Shown here: positions 59,101 through 64,000 of the stretch, piece after piece
How positions within the stretch are numbered: the stretch's first letter is position 1
Layout of the letters: each line of letters begins with the position of its first letter
From: Lineus longissimus
Lineage: Eukaryota; Nemertea; Pilidiophora; Heteronemertea; Lineidae
Assembly (NCBI RefSeq): GCF_910592395.1
Contig: NC_088314.1
Coordinates: 16,713,998 to 16,777,997, forward strand
Length of the DNA: 64,000 bases
Direction: 5' to 3'
The notes under the pieces: model-generated
What the model saw: only the letters and a program-made list of their open reading frames with translations
The model's database searches: none
Told to the model about the DNA's origin: nothing
Translations under genes and position numbers: made by a program

Positions 59101-59803
59101 TACCTGCCTCTTCTTTCTTGATCATGAATATTACCAATGTTTCCTCTTCTCGAAACTCCCCATACATCTTCGGTTATACTAATTCCTGACCTACCCCGAC
59201 ATTTACCGACTTGCGGAAAATACTGTCAAAATATAGTGTATTAATCATCAGAATATTTATATTTGTACTGTTTACATACATATACAGCACGTCTGTTAAT
59301 TTCAGGACTGTTGAACGATGCTAAGTTGAGCAAATCAACTCCAATAATTAATTTATTCTGGGTTCAGACAAGGCCATATGCATGTACAGTTTACAAGAAG
59401 CGACAACCACAACTAACCAAGATTACCGACCTGCAGAAAATTGTGCTCGGTTGGGTAGATGTAACTTGATTTGCTCAACTTAGCATTGTTCAAAAGTCTT
59501 GAAATTAACAGACGTGCTGTATATGTATGTAAACAGTACAAATATAAATATTCTGATGATTAATTACACTATATTTTGGCAGCATTTTCCGCAAGTCGGT
59601 AAATGTCGGGGTAGGTCGGGAATTAGTATGACCCCATAATCTTCTTTCATTCCACTGTTTTCTTCTTTCATCCTCGAGTATTCCGTTATTCCGTAACTGA
59701 CTTTTATAACTTATTTTTTCAGGAACGTAAAGGAGTGAAATTGGATAGTGAGAAGCTGCTGCTTCGAGGGGAGGAGCAGAAGTTTTTGAACAGCTTAAAC
59801 TGA
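41165..59803 (+). CDS. MCM10: MCM10 replication initiation factor, 20 coding exons, complete CDS
   Basis: Mcm10 is a nuclear scaffold that binds ssDNA, the CMG helicase and DNA polymerase alpha during origin firing. Coding exons: 41165-41282, 41902-42390, 43130-43249, 43723-43992, 44696-44818, 45278-45410, 45748-45910, 47831-47989, 48840-48973, 50350-50430, 50703-50795, 51352-51495, 52000-52079, 52390-52715, 53182-53302, 54805-54935, 55545-55658, 57147-57295, 58583-58625, 59723-59803. All junctions are GT-AG with matching phases and sum to 1023 codons plus stop; human MCM10 has 875 residues. Domains in order: acidic N-terminus, coiled coil (about 203-240), disordered linker, OB-fold (about 418-545), CCCH zinc finger (554-579), linker containing LGRGF, and a C-terminal zinc-binding module (931-985) ending in the conserved KFLNSL. 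The weakest junction is the first donor (GATG|GTGGGG). An acceptor at 41149 implies an unlocated non-coding 5' exon. Introns are full of MITEs and minisatellites. Confidence 0.93.
41472..41566 (-). mobile_element. MITE, CAGTAGAACCTC family, copy 10 (truncated)
   Basis: Only the half from tacagtggaaggtctcttct to ccagttttggtcccaaaat remains, in MCM10 intron 1. Confidence 0.7.
41666..41830 (+). mobile_element. MITE, CAGTAGAACCTC family, copy 11
   Basis: Begins tacagttgaacctctctatt and ends gtgaggttccactgtat, in MCM10 intron 1. It ends 71 bases before exon 2. Confidence 0.88.
41902..43249 (+). CDS. MCM10: MCM10 exons 2-3: acidic N-terminal repeats and coiled coil
   Basis: The N-terminal region of this MCM10 carries an 11-residue motif three times: ISQEEIDDFLA (17-27, exon 1), VSQEDIDAFLA (81-91) and ISQDDIDDFLA (128-138). 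Each is followed by a run of Ser/Asp/Glu. Exon 3 (residues 203-242) is strongly helical (EKMIRMQVEMDRMKKLL) and matches the self-association coiled coil at the start of known MCM10 proteins. The intron between these exons holds two copies of the 17-member MITE family. Confidence 0.85.
42471..42653 (+). mobile_element. MITE, CAGTAGAACCTC family, copy 12
   Basis: Begins tgcagtagaacctctctatt and ends tggaggttctactgtat, in MCM10 intron 2, 80 bases after exon 2. Confidence 0.9.
42900..43081 (-). mobile_element. MITE, CAGTAGAACCTC family, copy 13 (reverse)
   Basis: Reverse copy in MCM10 intron 2: left agtagaacctcccttagcgg, right agagaggttctactgtag. It ends 48 bases before exon 3. With copy 12 it forms an inverted pair in one intron. 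Confidence 0.9.
45070..45245. mobile_element. MITE with TGTGACCCGTCACA termini, copy 3 (reverse, left end lost)
   Basis: Starts caaaaccaggtgcatgtcgc and ends tgctgtggcgggtcacata. Its middle is inverted relative to the other copies (tgacaccaggagatattgga). It lies in MCM10 intron 5. Another fragment (aggctcatcttttgtgtgac ... ggatcacatttga) is at 33655-33712. Confidence 0.75.
45748..50430 (+). CDS. MCM10: MCM10 exons 7-10: OB-fold and CCCH zinc finger (DNA-binding core)
   Basis: These four exons code the internal domain that binds ssDNA and polymerase alpha in known Mcm10 proteins. Diagnostic words are DWVTIGVLVSK, VSLFLFGE, IDHPQKVMMMGKAKDLG and EYCSYHVQA. The zinc ligands are visible as Cys554-x9-Cys564-x11-Cys576-x2-His579, the spacing of the Mcm10 CCCH finger; the last two ligands sit in the next exon (50350-50430). 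Intron 7 (45911-47830) contains a two-level nest of mobile elements, and intron 9 contains a LINE 3' end. Neither disturbs the splice sites. Confidence 0.93.
46101..47491. mobile_element. TTAA-flanked element with CACCTTCAGCGCCG termini (contains a nested element)
   Basis: TTAA at 46097-46100 and 47492-47495 flanks perfect 14-bp inverted termini CACCTTCAGCGCCG. Without the nested insertion (46355-47233) it would be about 500 bp. Its left interior (caccccccaattcccccttt then tcagacccccag) matches the copies at 28167 and 53336. A 107-bp internal duplication (agatggcgatggygtagttc ...) lies near its right end. It resides in MCM10 intron 7. Confidence 0.85.
46355..47233. mobile_element. Element with 8-bp target duplication and repeat-built termini
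   Basis: The perfect 8-bp direct repeat GTCGGAAC (46347-46354 and 47234-47241) flanks inverted termini made of iterated attcctgtttcgcct units: three at the left, and two groups of three at the right in opposite orientation. Length is 879 bp. An AT-rich frame at 46678-46926 lies inside but resembles no transposase. An 8-bp duplication is typical of hAT and some other superfamilies; the GGTGTATTCC-type terminus does not decide which. Confidence 0.82.
48051..48243. mobile_element. MITE with TGTGACCCGTCACA termini, copy 1
   Basis: Left end tgtgacccgtcacaacaaaa, right end ttttgctgtgacgggtcaca. Interior includes gcatgtcgctctgagcttgg. In MCM10 intron 8. A close copy is at 58901-59093. Confidence 0.85.
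49103..49413 (+). mobile_element. MITE, CAGTAGAACCTC family, copy 14 (expanded)
   Basis: Longer copy in MCM10 intron 9. A block containing the tagagaggtcaaattgaatg core is duplicated and the 18-bp rung gttgtccttaatagagag is repeated several times. This shows growth of the internal ladder after or during transposition. Confidence 0.9.
49728..49892 (-). mobile_element. MITE, CAGTAGAACCTC family, copy 15 (reverse)
   Basis: Begins tacagtggaacctcccttag and ends gagaggtcctactgtat in MCM10 intron 9. One rung is missing relative to full-length members. Confidence 0.9.
50040..50305 (+). mobile_element. Non-LTR retrotransposon (LINE) 3' end fragment
   Basis: The frame reads RLRTYGGRSFTVQACRLWNS, followed by a (Q/K)-x-x-LKTHLF-type end. 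This is the C-terminal signature of reverse transcriptases in CR1/L2-like LINEs, and it is followed by a short 3' UTR and an (att)n tail at 50280-50297. A 5'-truncated insertion in MCM10 intron 9, about 45 bases upstream of exon 10. Not a functional gene. Confidence 0.8.
51515..51730 (+). mobile_element. MITE, CAGTAGAACCTC family, copy 16 (extra rungs)
   Basis: Begins tacagtagaacctctctatt just 20 bases after the exon 12 donor of MCM10, and ends gggagattactttgta. It carries three successive gttgtccttaatagag rungs near its right end. Confidence 0.9.
52868..53181. repeat. AT-rich minisatellite abutting the MCM10 exon 15 acceptor
   Basis: Units of 18-28 bp, built from cattactgttatgtttatg and tttataa, run about a dozen times and end in cactgttatatttcag, which is the acceptor of exon 15. 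The acceptor tract is therefore itself a variant repeat unit. Confidence 0.9.
53336..53420. mobile_element. Truncated left end of the CACTTTCAGCGCC family
   Basis: Only the left end remains: atactttcagtgcccaggct and then gtttcagacccccaggga. It lies 33 bases after MCM10 exon 15. The TTAA and the right end are gone. Confidence 0.6.
54410..54745. repeat. Minisatellite of about 47-53 bp upstream of MCM10 exon 16
   Basis: About seven units contain attctaccagacaacagagc, then cacgtcccctcaatcacaat and tgttatc. The array ends 60 bases before the exon 16 acceptor at 54804. Unit lengths vary through an optional ttgtaa insertion. Confidence 0.93.
55545..59803 (+). CDS. MCM10: MCM10 exons 17-20: C-terminal zinc module and tail
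   Basis: The C-terminal domain found in animal Mcm10 is coded here. Cys931-x2-Cys934 (split by intron 17), the FKCCDCGNR block at 962-970 and Cys982-x2-Cys985 give the zinc-ribbon skeleton. The final exon ends RGEEQKFLNSLN and then TGA. AATAAA at 59811 lies only 7 bases after the stop, so the 3' UTR would be very short. Exon 19 is just 43 nt. Reading through its donor stays open for about 110 codons, so intron retention would give a different tail. Confidence 0.9.
55640..56700. repeat. Minisatellite of about 95 bp derived from an MCM10 splice junction
   Basis: The regular part (55929-56690) has about eight units of roughly 95 bp, beginning gtggtgactacccagtacat and containing tgtagagtggtgagatttta. 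The first, irregular units (55640-55925) contain ctcctgtagagtggtaagat. This closely matches the genuine end of exon 17 (ctcctgcaaagtg|gtaagat) and suggests that the array grew from it. A (caat)n-type run, tcaatcaatcaatc, lies at 55760-55810. Confidence 0.9.
57480..58010 (-). pseudogene. Decayed retrotransposon RNase H fragment
   Basis: In one minus-strand frame, DIAPEVEIIYVPGHAGITF and EKADKLA match the C-terminal RNase H motif of retroelements (VPGHxGxxxNExADxLA). The Gly-Asn-Glu step is altered to FIEK, and the frame is broken on both sides. It lies in MCM10 intron 18, opposite to the gene. No reverse transcriptase remains. Confidence 0.65.
58120..58301 (-). mobile_element. MITE, CAGTAGAACCTC family, copy 17 (reverse)
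   Basis: Begins tacagtagaacctcccttag and ends gagaggttctactgta in MCM10 intron 18. Its ladder can be read as an open frame, as in several other copies, but this is not a gene. Confidence 0.9.
58901..59093. mobile_element. MITE with TGTGACCCGTCACA termini, copy 2
   Basis: Nearly identical to the copy at 48051-48243 and in the same orientation, in MCM10 intron 19. Left end atgtgacctgtcacagcaaa, right end gctgtgacgggtcacatt. Confidence 0.85.
59177..59628. repeat. Long inverted repeat (about 165-bp arms) in MCM10 intron 19
   Basis: The left arm, 59177-59340, begins tactaattcctgacctaccc and ends gagcaaatcaact. The right arm, 59463-59628, is its inverse with only a handful of mismatches. The spacer is about 120 bp. 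It lies wholly within the last intron, about 95 bases from the terminal exon. Transcribed with MCM10, it would form a long hairpin. Confidence 0.9.
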
Positions 59804-59810
59804 CCAACTG

Positions 59811-59816
59811 AATAAA
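59811..59816 (+). terminator. MCM10 poly(A) signal
   Basis: Canonical AATAAA seven bases downstream of the MCM10 stop codon. It is the first such signal after the gene, and the transposon terminal sequence begins about 65 bases later. Cleavage would be expected near 59830-59845, giving a 3' UTR of about 30-40 nt. Confidence 0.65.
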
Positions 59817-59879
59817 CTGTGTGAATCAGAATGTGGAGTATTCTCTACGAAAACTGGTTACTTTGAGCTCGAGTTCTAG

Positions 59880-62800
59880 GGGAAGTTCGCCTAATTTGGA
59901 CCACTTTTTTCATGGCTGATTATCTCTGCTAATTTAGCTTGCTGTGACAATCAATTAAGCTTATATGTTGAAGCACCTGAAGGTCTTCGCACAGGCTAAA
60001 TATAAAGTTGTAGCATTTCATACTTTTCACAAGAGGGCAAAAACAAACTTTTGCCAAAATGGTCCAATTTAGGGTAAGCATCCTAAAATTGGACCACCCC
60101 TGTCCCTAAATTGAACCAAGTGGTCCAATTTAGGGCAGGGTGGTCCAATATCGGGTATTCTACACATTTTGCCCTCTTGTTTATAGAGTTTAGATGGAAT
60201 AAGGTTGATGCATAATTAAAGAGCCTTCTTCAGTGCACTTGTAAGGTGAGGAAAGAATTTTGTTCTCAAGGGGATCTCTACAAACATTCTACTGACTGAG
60301 GTAATGGGAATCTCCCTGCAAACTCTGGCTTGTAGTAGCCTAAGTGTGTGTCATTGTTACACACTATGCTACAAACATTTTACAACTCCAGGTCTAGTGG
60401 TTAATTCAAACCGTTTATTTATTTTTATTTTAAATTTCGTTTCTTTTGTCTTTTGTTATGGTCCCTTACTAGGTCATCATTTCTTCCTAGTACTAATAAT
60501 AGTATTCACAGAGAGAACTCCCTGTCTGCAAGAATAAATAAATCTGCCGTAAAAAAACATCAATATTTAATGTCACTGAACATTACAAATGAACCTGATG
60601 CAAATTGATGGACAGTCTGCTTTGTCCAAAATACAAAAAAGTAACAAATCACTTTTGTAACGATTAAAAACACAACATAAACAATCACCGAATTAATGAC
60701 CTTCAGCCACTATGCAGAACCAGAGCCATCGAATTATTCAGTGTCTCTAACATAGGTCGCACTTATAATGTGGGGGTACACCACCTGCACATGTCTGGTG
60801 AATCCATGTGAAACATTTTGTACATCTGACCATTGTTTCCTTTCTTGCTTCCTCGCACAAGACACAGTACCAATCACCACAATCAGAGTCGTCGTCATTT
60901 GCATGAAATAGCTTGCGGTTAGCTTTCTTTTGGGGTTTCTTCCCCTTCTTACTAGTAATAGGCCTACTCATAGTATTCTCCTTTCCTTTCTTTGTCACCT
61001 TTCCTTTCATAGTTTTCTTCGTTTGCTTTTTCTTTCCCTGTTGTGCCTGAAGTTGCTTATGATAAGGGCTTGATGTTATTACCTCAGCTCTTGTAGTTTG
61101 ACGCTTCCTCACTCTCGCAACTTTGGGTTTTGGGACAGGCCTCAACATTTCAGGGGTAACTATGGGTCCCCGGTCAACCGATCTACCAGCGGAATGCCTC
61201 AACATTTCAGGGGTAACATGAACAATGGGTCCCTGGTCAACTGATCTACAAGCAGAAGGCACTAAAGCTTCATAATGGCCCACATCTTCAGCATGGGCTG
61301 TGTATGCTATTGATATCGGAGGATGCTGCTCAAATTCTGTCCCAAACTGTATAGGCCTAGTATCCTCTGAATCGCCGATACGGATGGATAGCTGTCGTTG
61401 CAGGTGCTCAGCAGTTGCACGGATTTCCAGCTCTCCTACCATCTCAGTGGGATTTGCCATGGATGCAATTCTATCTTCCATCGAATCGTAGTGGATTCTT
61501 TGAGGTATGTCTGCATTTATGAGTCCTTTGTCCAAGTGTTGATATTGCTCAAAGTTATCAAGCATGTGGGTGACCACTTCTGATCTCAGGGCATCTGCAG
61601 CTGCTTGCTCCATTATCTTTAATTTCAGATCAGTCAAATTGCCGTCAACGTCTCTTTCTCCTGACTGCAAAGCTTTATTTTGGCAGATCACAACAGCTCG
61701 GAAGAAACATCGACCATCTGAGTTGGTTGGGATGCATCCAAAGTTAGGTCTACGGGTAGGCCTACCCTTATCTTGTTTGCTACTGGTTGGCGGGCTGGTT
61801 GGTCTGTCACAATTAACATGATCAACAGACTCTCTCGAAATTGGTTGTGGATCCTCATCAGGAGCCAAGGGGGGATTTTGGTTGATGCTGTTTTCATGGT
61901 CTTTATCACCAGTACCGGTAGCTTCACTTTGTGGCACCTCCTGCTCCAGGTCGATTGCACTGTAGGCTGCCTGGAGTCGATCAGCTGCAGCGAAGTCATC
62001 ATCCGACCATATGGTTTTATCACATGGCCAGATACCTGTGCACTTGAAGCCATTGACCGCCGTCTCCATTGACACCGCTCTGATATACGCCTGTCCAAAG
62101 ATCTGGCATACATTGGCAACTGCAACTCTCGTCTTCTCTGTCCTCATCCACTTGTCACACTCTTCATTATAGCGGGTCATGAGGGCTTTGTAGAAAACTC
62201 TGTCTAATGGTTGCAGGCGATGCGTGGTGTGGGGTGGCAGAGACAACATCACGACACCGTTATCACGTGCAAACTGAATGGCCTGGACATTTTTCGTATG
62301 GGAATAGTGTCCATCCAGTATCACTAATGCAGGCTTAGCCTTCGTACATCCGACATGTGCCACGAAGTGCTGCAGCCATTTCAAGAACAGTTCACTGTTG
62401 ATCCAACCCGACTCGCTATTCTCAATTATACTCCCTGCGGGTGCCCCACGCTTATAGTAGCCCTTCACTTCTCGTTTGCTTTTGAATATTATCATTGGTG
62501 GAGTAAAATTACCTGCAGCACTCATGCAGCAGACAATGGTTGTGGTGGTCCCTCTTTCACCACTCGTGAGAGACCCAACTTGCTTTTTTCCCCGTTTTGC
62601 GATGACTTTGCCCGGCCTCTGGACGTTGGTTATCCCCGACTCATCCATGTTATGTATGTTCTCAGGAAGGAAACTGTACCGGTCAATCAACGAGGCTAGT
62701 TTTTCATAAAATTCTCCCACGCTTTCCCGATTAAATCCTTCGGCTCTCGCAGTGGAAGTTCCCTCTGATTGGCGTAGGGACAGCGTCGGGTGTCTCTTCA

Positions 62801-64000
62801 TGAACATTTCATACCAGTGGTGCCCAGCTGATTCCTTCTCTACATTAAAACAGTGTTTTAGTCCATTAGCCTCTGCTAATTGGTAAGCCATTTCCATAAT
62901 TGATTTTCTTGATAGACCAATAAGCATGTTTTCCAGCTGCAACGCATAGTCCACCAACATGTCCTCCACTTCAGTTGGCAGAGCACAGGGACGCCCCAAA
63001 ACTTTCACTGTTCCATTGGCATATTTGTTTTTATCCTCCATGTGCCTTTTCAATGTAGCTTTAGGAACCCCATATGTACGGCTGATGGCGTTGATCCCGG
63101 CATCACCATTGTTGTAGGACATGATTGCTCGCTCCATGTCTTCTTTGGTCCATTTCCCATATTTCCCCCTGAAAATAAAAATCAAACATCACAACTGAAT
63201 TGTTGAAAGAATCGAGTAACATTCAGGGTCATATTTAATTTGTTTCCCAAGAGTGGGAGCAGTGAAACAGGGCACCGAAGGCGCATTTGAGTGGGGGCCT
63301 TCCCCCTGGAAAAATCTGAAAATTTTTGGTCAGAAAATGCGTTTTCCTTTTCCTGCCATTTTGGAGTGAGAATCAGTAATATCTTGCCAAGAAAAAAGCA
63401 CAAAGTTTATGAAGAATATTCCCAAAAATAGAACTTTTTGACATACGATGCTGGAATCTACTTAAAATGAGTATAAATTGCCTGAAAGATGAAGAATAAA
63501 TGTGTCTTACGGGTCAGAATGAGAAGGACAGCTGTTCTATATCAGTTTCAGAATCTGTACTTTTTTCTATTGTGTTGAAAACAAATTCAATATTTATTGC
63601 TCAGGGGAGCAGTAATGAAGTCTTTGGGGTCATCGGATAATGTTCCCAGGTGATGGGATGTGTTTTCTGGCTTTCAATTGTTTAAAAGTGCTGGAAAACA
63701 TGCTTATTGGTCTATCAAGTGCTGTAGGTTCATCATTTATCATCATCTGCTTCTCGTAGGCTTTAGCCTTACCTTTTTGGCTTGTTGGGCCCCGTTTCCT
63801 CGTTTTCGGTGGCCATGGCAACTGCGTGCTGTCTGTAAGGGGGCCTAAGCCGGGCTTTTCCTGAAATAATAAGCCTTTGTGTAATTTGAGATGTTCCAAT
63901 ATGTTGCCCTAATTTGGACCACCCTTTCCCTAAATTGGACTACTGGTCCAATTTAGGGCACGCTTGCTGGTCCATATTAGGGCATGCGTGCAGGTGGGTG
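59880..64000. mobile_element. Pogo-like DNA transposon carrying the OTU-PHD transposase (right end outside window)
   Basis: Repeated short blocks related to CCCTAAATTGGACCAC occur in both orientations on each side of the transposase. On the left they are at 59890, 60061, 60082, 60104, 60121 and 60141; on the right at 63907, 63928, 63944 and 63968. I see no such cluster elsewhere in the window. They look like terminal and subterminal transposase-binding sites. The left boundary is probably near 59880 (ggaagttcgcctaatttgg), just past the MCM10 poly(A) signal. The right terminus and target duplication are not seen. Confidence 0.7.
60747..63816 (-). CDS. Pogo-like DDE transposase fused to OTU protease and PHD finger, two exons
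   Basis: This is a cut-and-paste transposase of the pogo/Tigger (CENP-B-like) group with extra domains. Exon 1 is 63816-63773 (ATG GCC ..., donor AAAAG|GTAAGG, phase 2). Exon 2 is 63168-60747 (acceptor attttcag, phase 2). Together they code 821 aa with a KPKRGKYGKW junction. Domains: psq-type helix-turn-helix (about 17-64), second CENP-B-type HTH (about 127-156), catalytic core with Asp190 (MDESG), Asp300 (ILDGHYSH) and Asp337 (LQPLD). An OTU-like cysteine protease domain (about 490-655) has Asp499 and Cys502 in NSDGRCFFRAV, an ELEIRATAEHL helix and His646 in GHYEALVP. A tandem RSVD-x-GPIV repeat, a Lys-rich stretch and a C4HC3 PHD finger (Cys783 to the last residue, Cys821) follow. There is no stop or frameshift, so it may be a recent or active copy. 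The OTU and PHD calls rest on motifs, not a profile search. Confidence 0.9.

Noticed and set aside
60304-60537. Hydrophobic plus-strand frame within the transposon
   Set aside because: Lies in AT-rich 3' flanking DNA of the transposase, with no homologue or splice support.

Overview
This is a window of nuclear DNA from a metazoan. Genes are split by GT-AG introns, intergenic and intronic DNA is packed with miniature inverted-repeat elements (MITEs), tRNA-headed SINE fragments and tandem repeats, and the recognisable proteins are animal families. The repeat types suggest a marine invertebrate (lophotrochozoan or invertebrate deuterostome), but the species cannot be fixed from the sequence. There is no bacterial operon, CRISPR array or phage.

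Three real loci stand out. (1) On the minus strand, 2604-34368 carries part of a RASSF1/5-type Ras-association-family gene. An exon at 33831-34368 and a 140-nt exon at 2604-2743 join in phase 1 to give one perfect C1 zinc finger. The intron between them is about 31 kb and holds two more minus-strand open exons, at 14003-16241 and 10813-11089. Both start at an ATG and end at a phase-1 donor that fits the same downstream exon, so I read them as candidate alternative first exons. The RA and SARAH exons would lie left of base 1. (2) On the plus strand, 41165-59803 is a complete MCM10 replication-factor coding region. I place 20 coding exons, and the junction phases agree throughout to give 1023 codons. 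(3) On the minus strand, 60747-63816 is a two-exon, apparently intact pogo-like transposase of 821 aa. It carries an OTU-type cysteine protease domain and a C-terminal PHD finger. The element starts about 60 bp after the MCM10 poly(A) signal and runs off the right edge.

The rest is mobile and repetitive DNA. At least 17 copies of one TA-flanked MITE (termini CAGTAGAACCTC) are spread over 7-58 kb. Two families have TTAA target duplications; one copy is nested in the 17-copy MITE, and another is itself interrupted by an element with a perfect 8-bp target duplication. A 20-bp satellite fills 18.69-22.26 kb and has higher-order duplications of 22-23 units. Minisatellites lie at 5.8, 12.4, 52.9, 54.4 and 55.6-56.7 kb; the last is built from copies resembling an MCM10 exon/intron junction. 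Retrotransposon remnants (a LINE 3' end and an RNase H fragment) sit in or near MCM10 introns.

MCM10 and the RASSF gene are divergent neighbours, with the right-hand RASSF exon and the first MCM10 coding exon about 7 kb apart. I see no functional link between the three loci.
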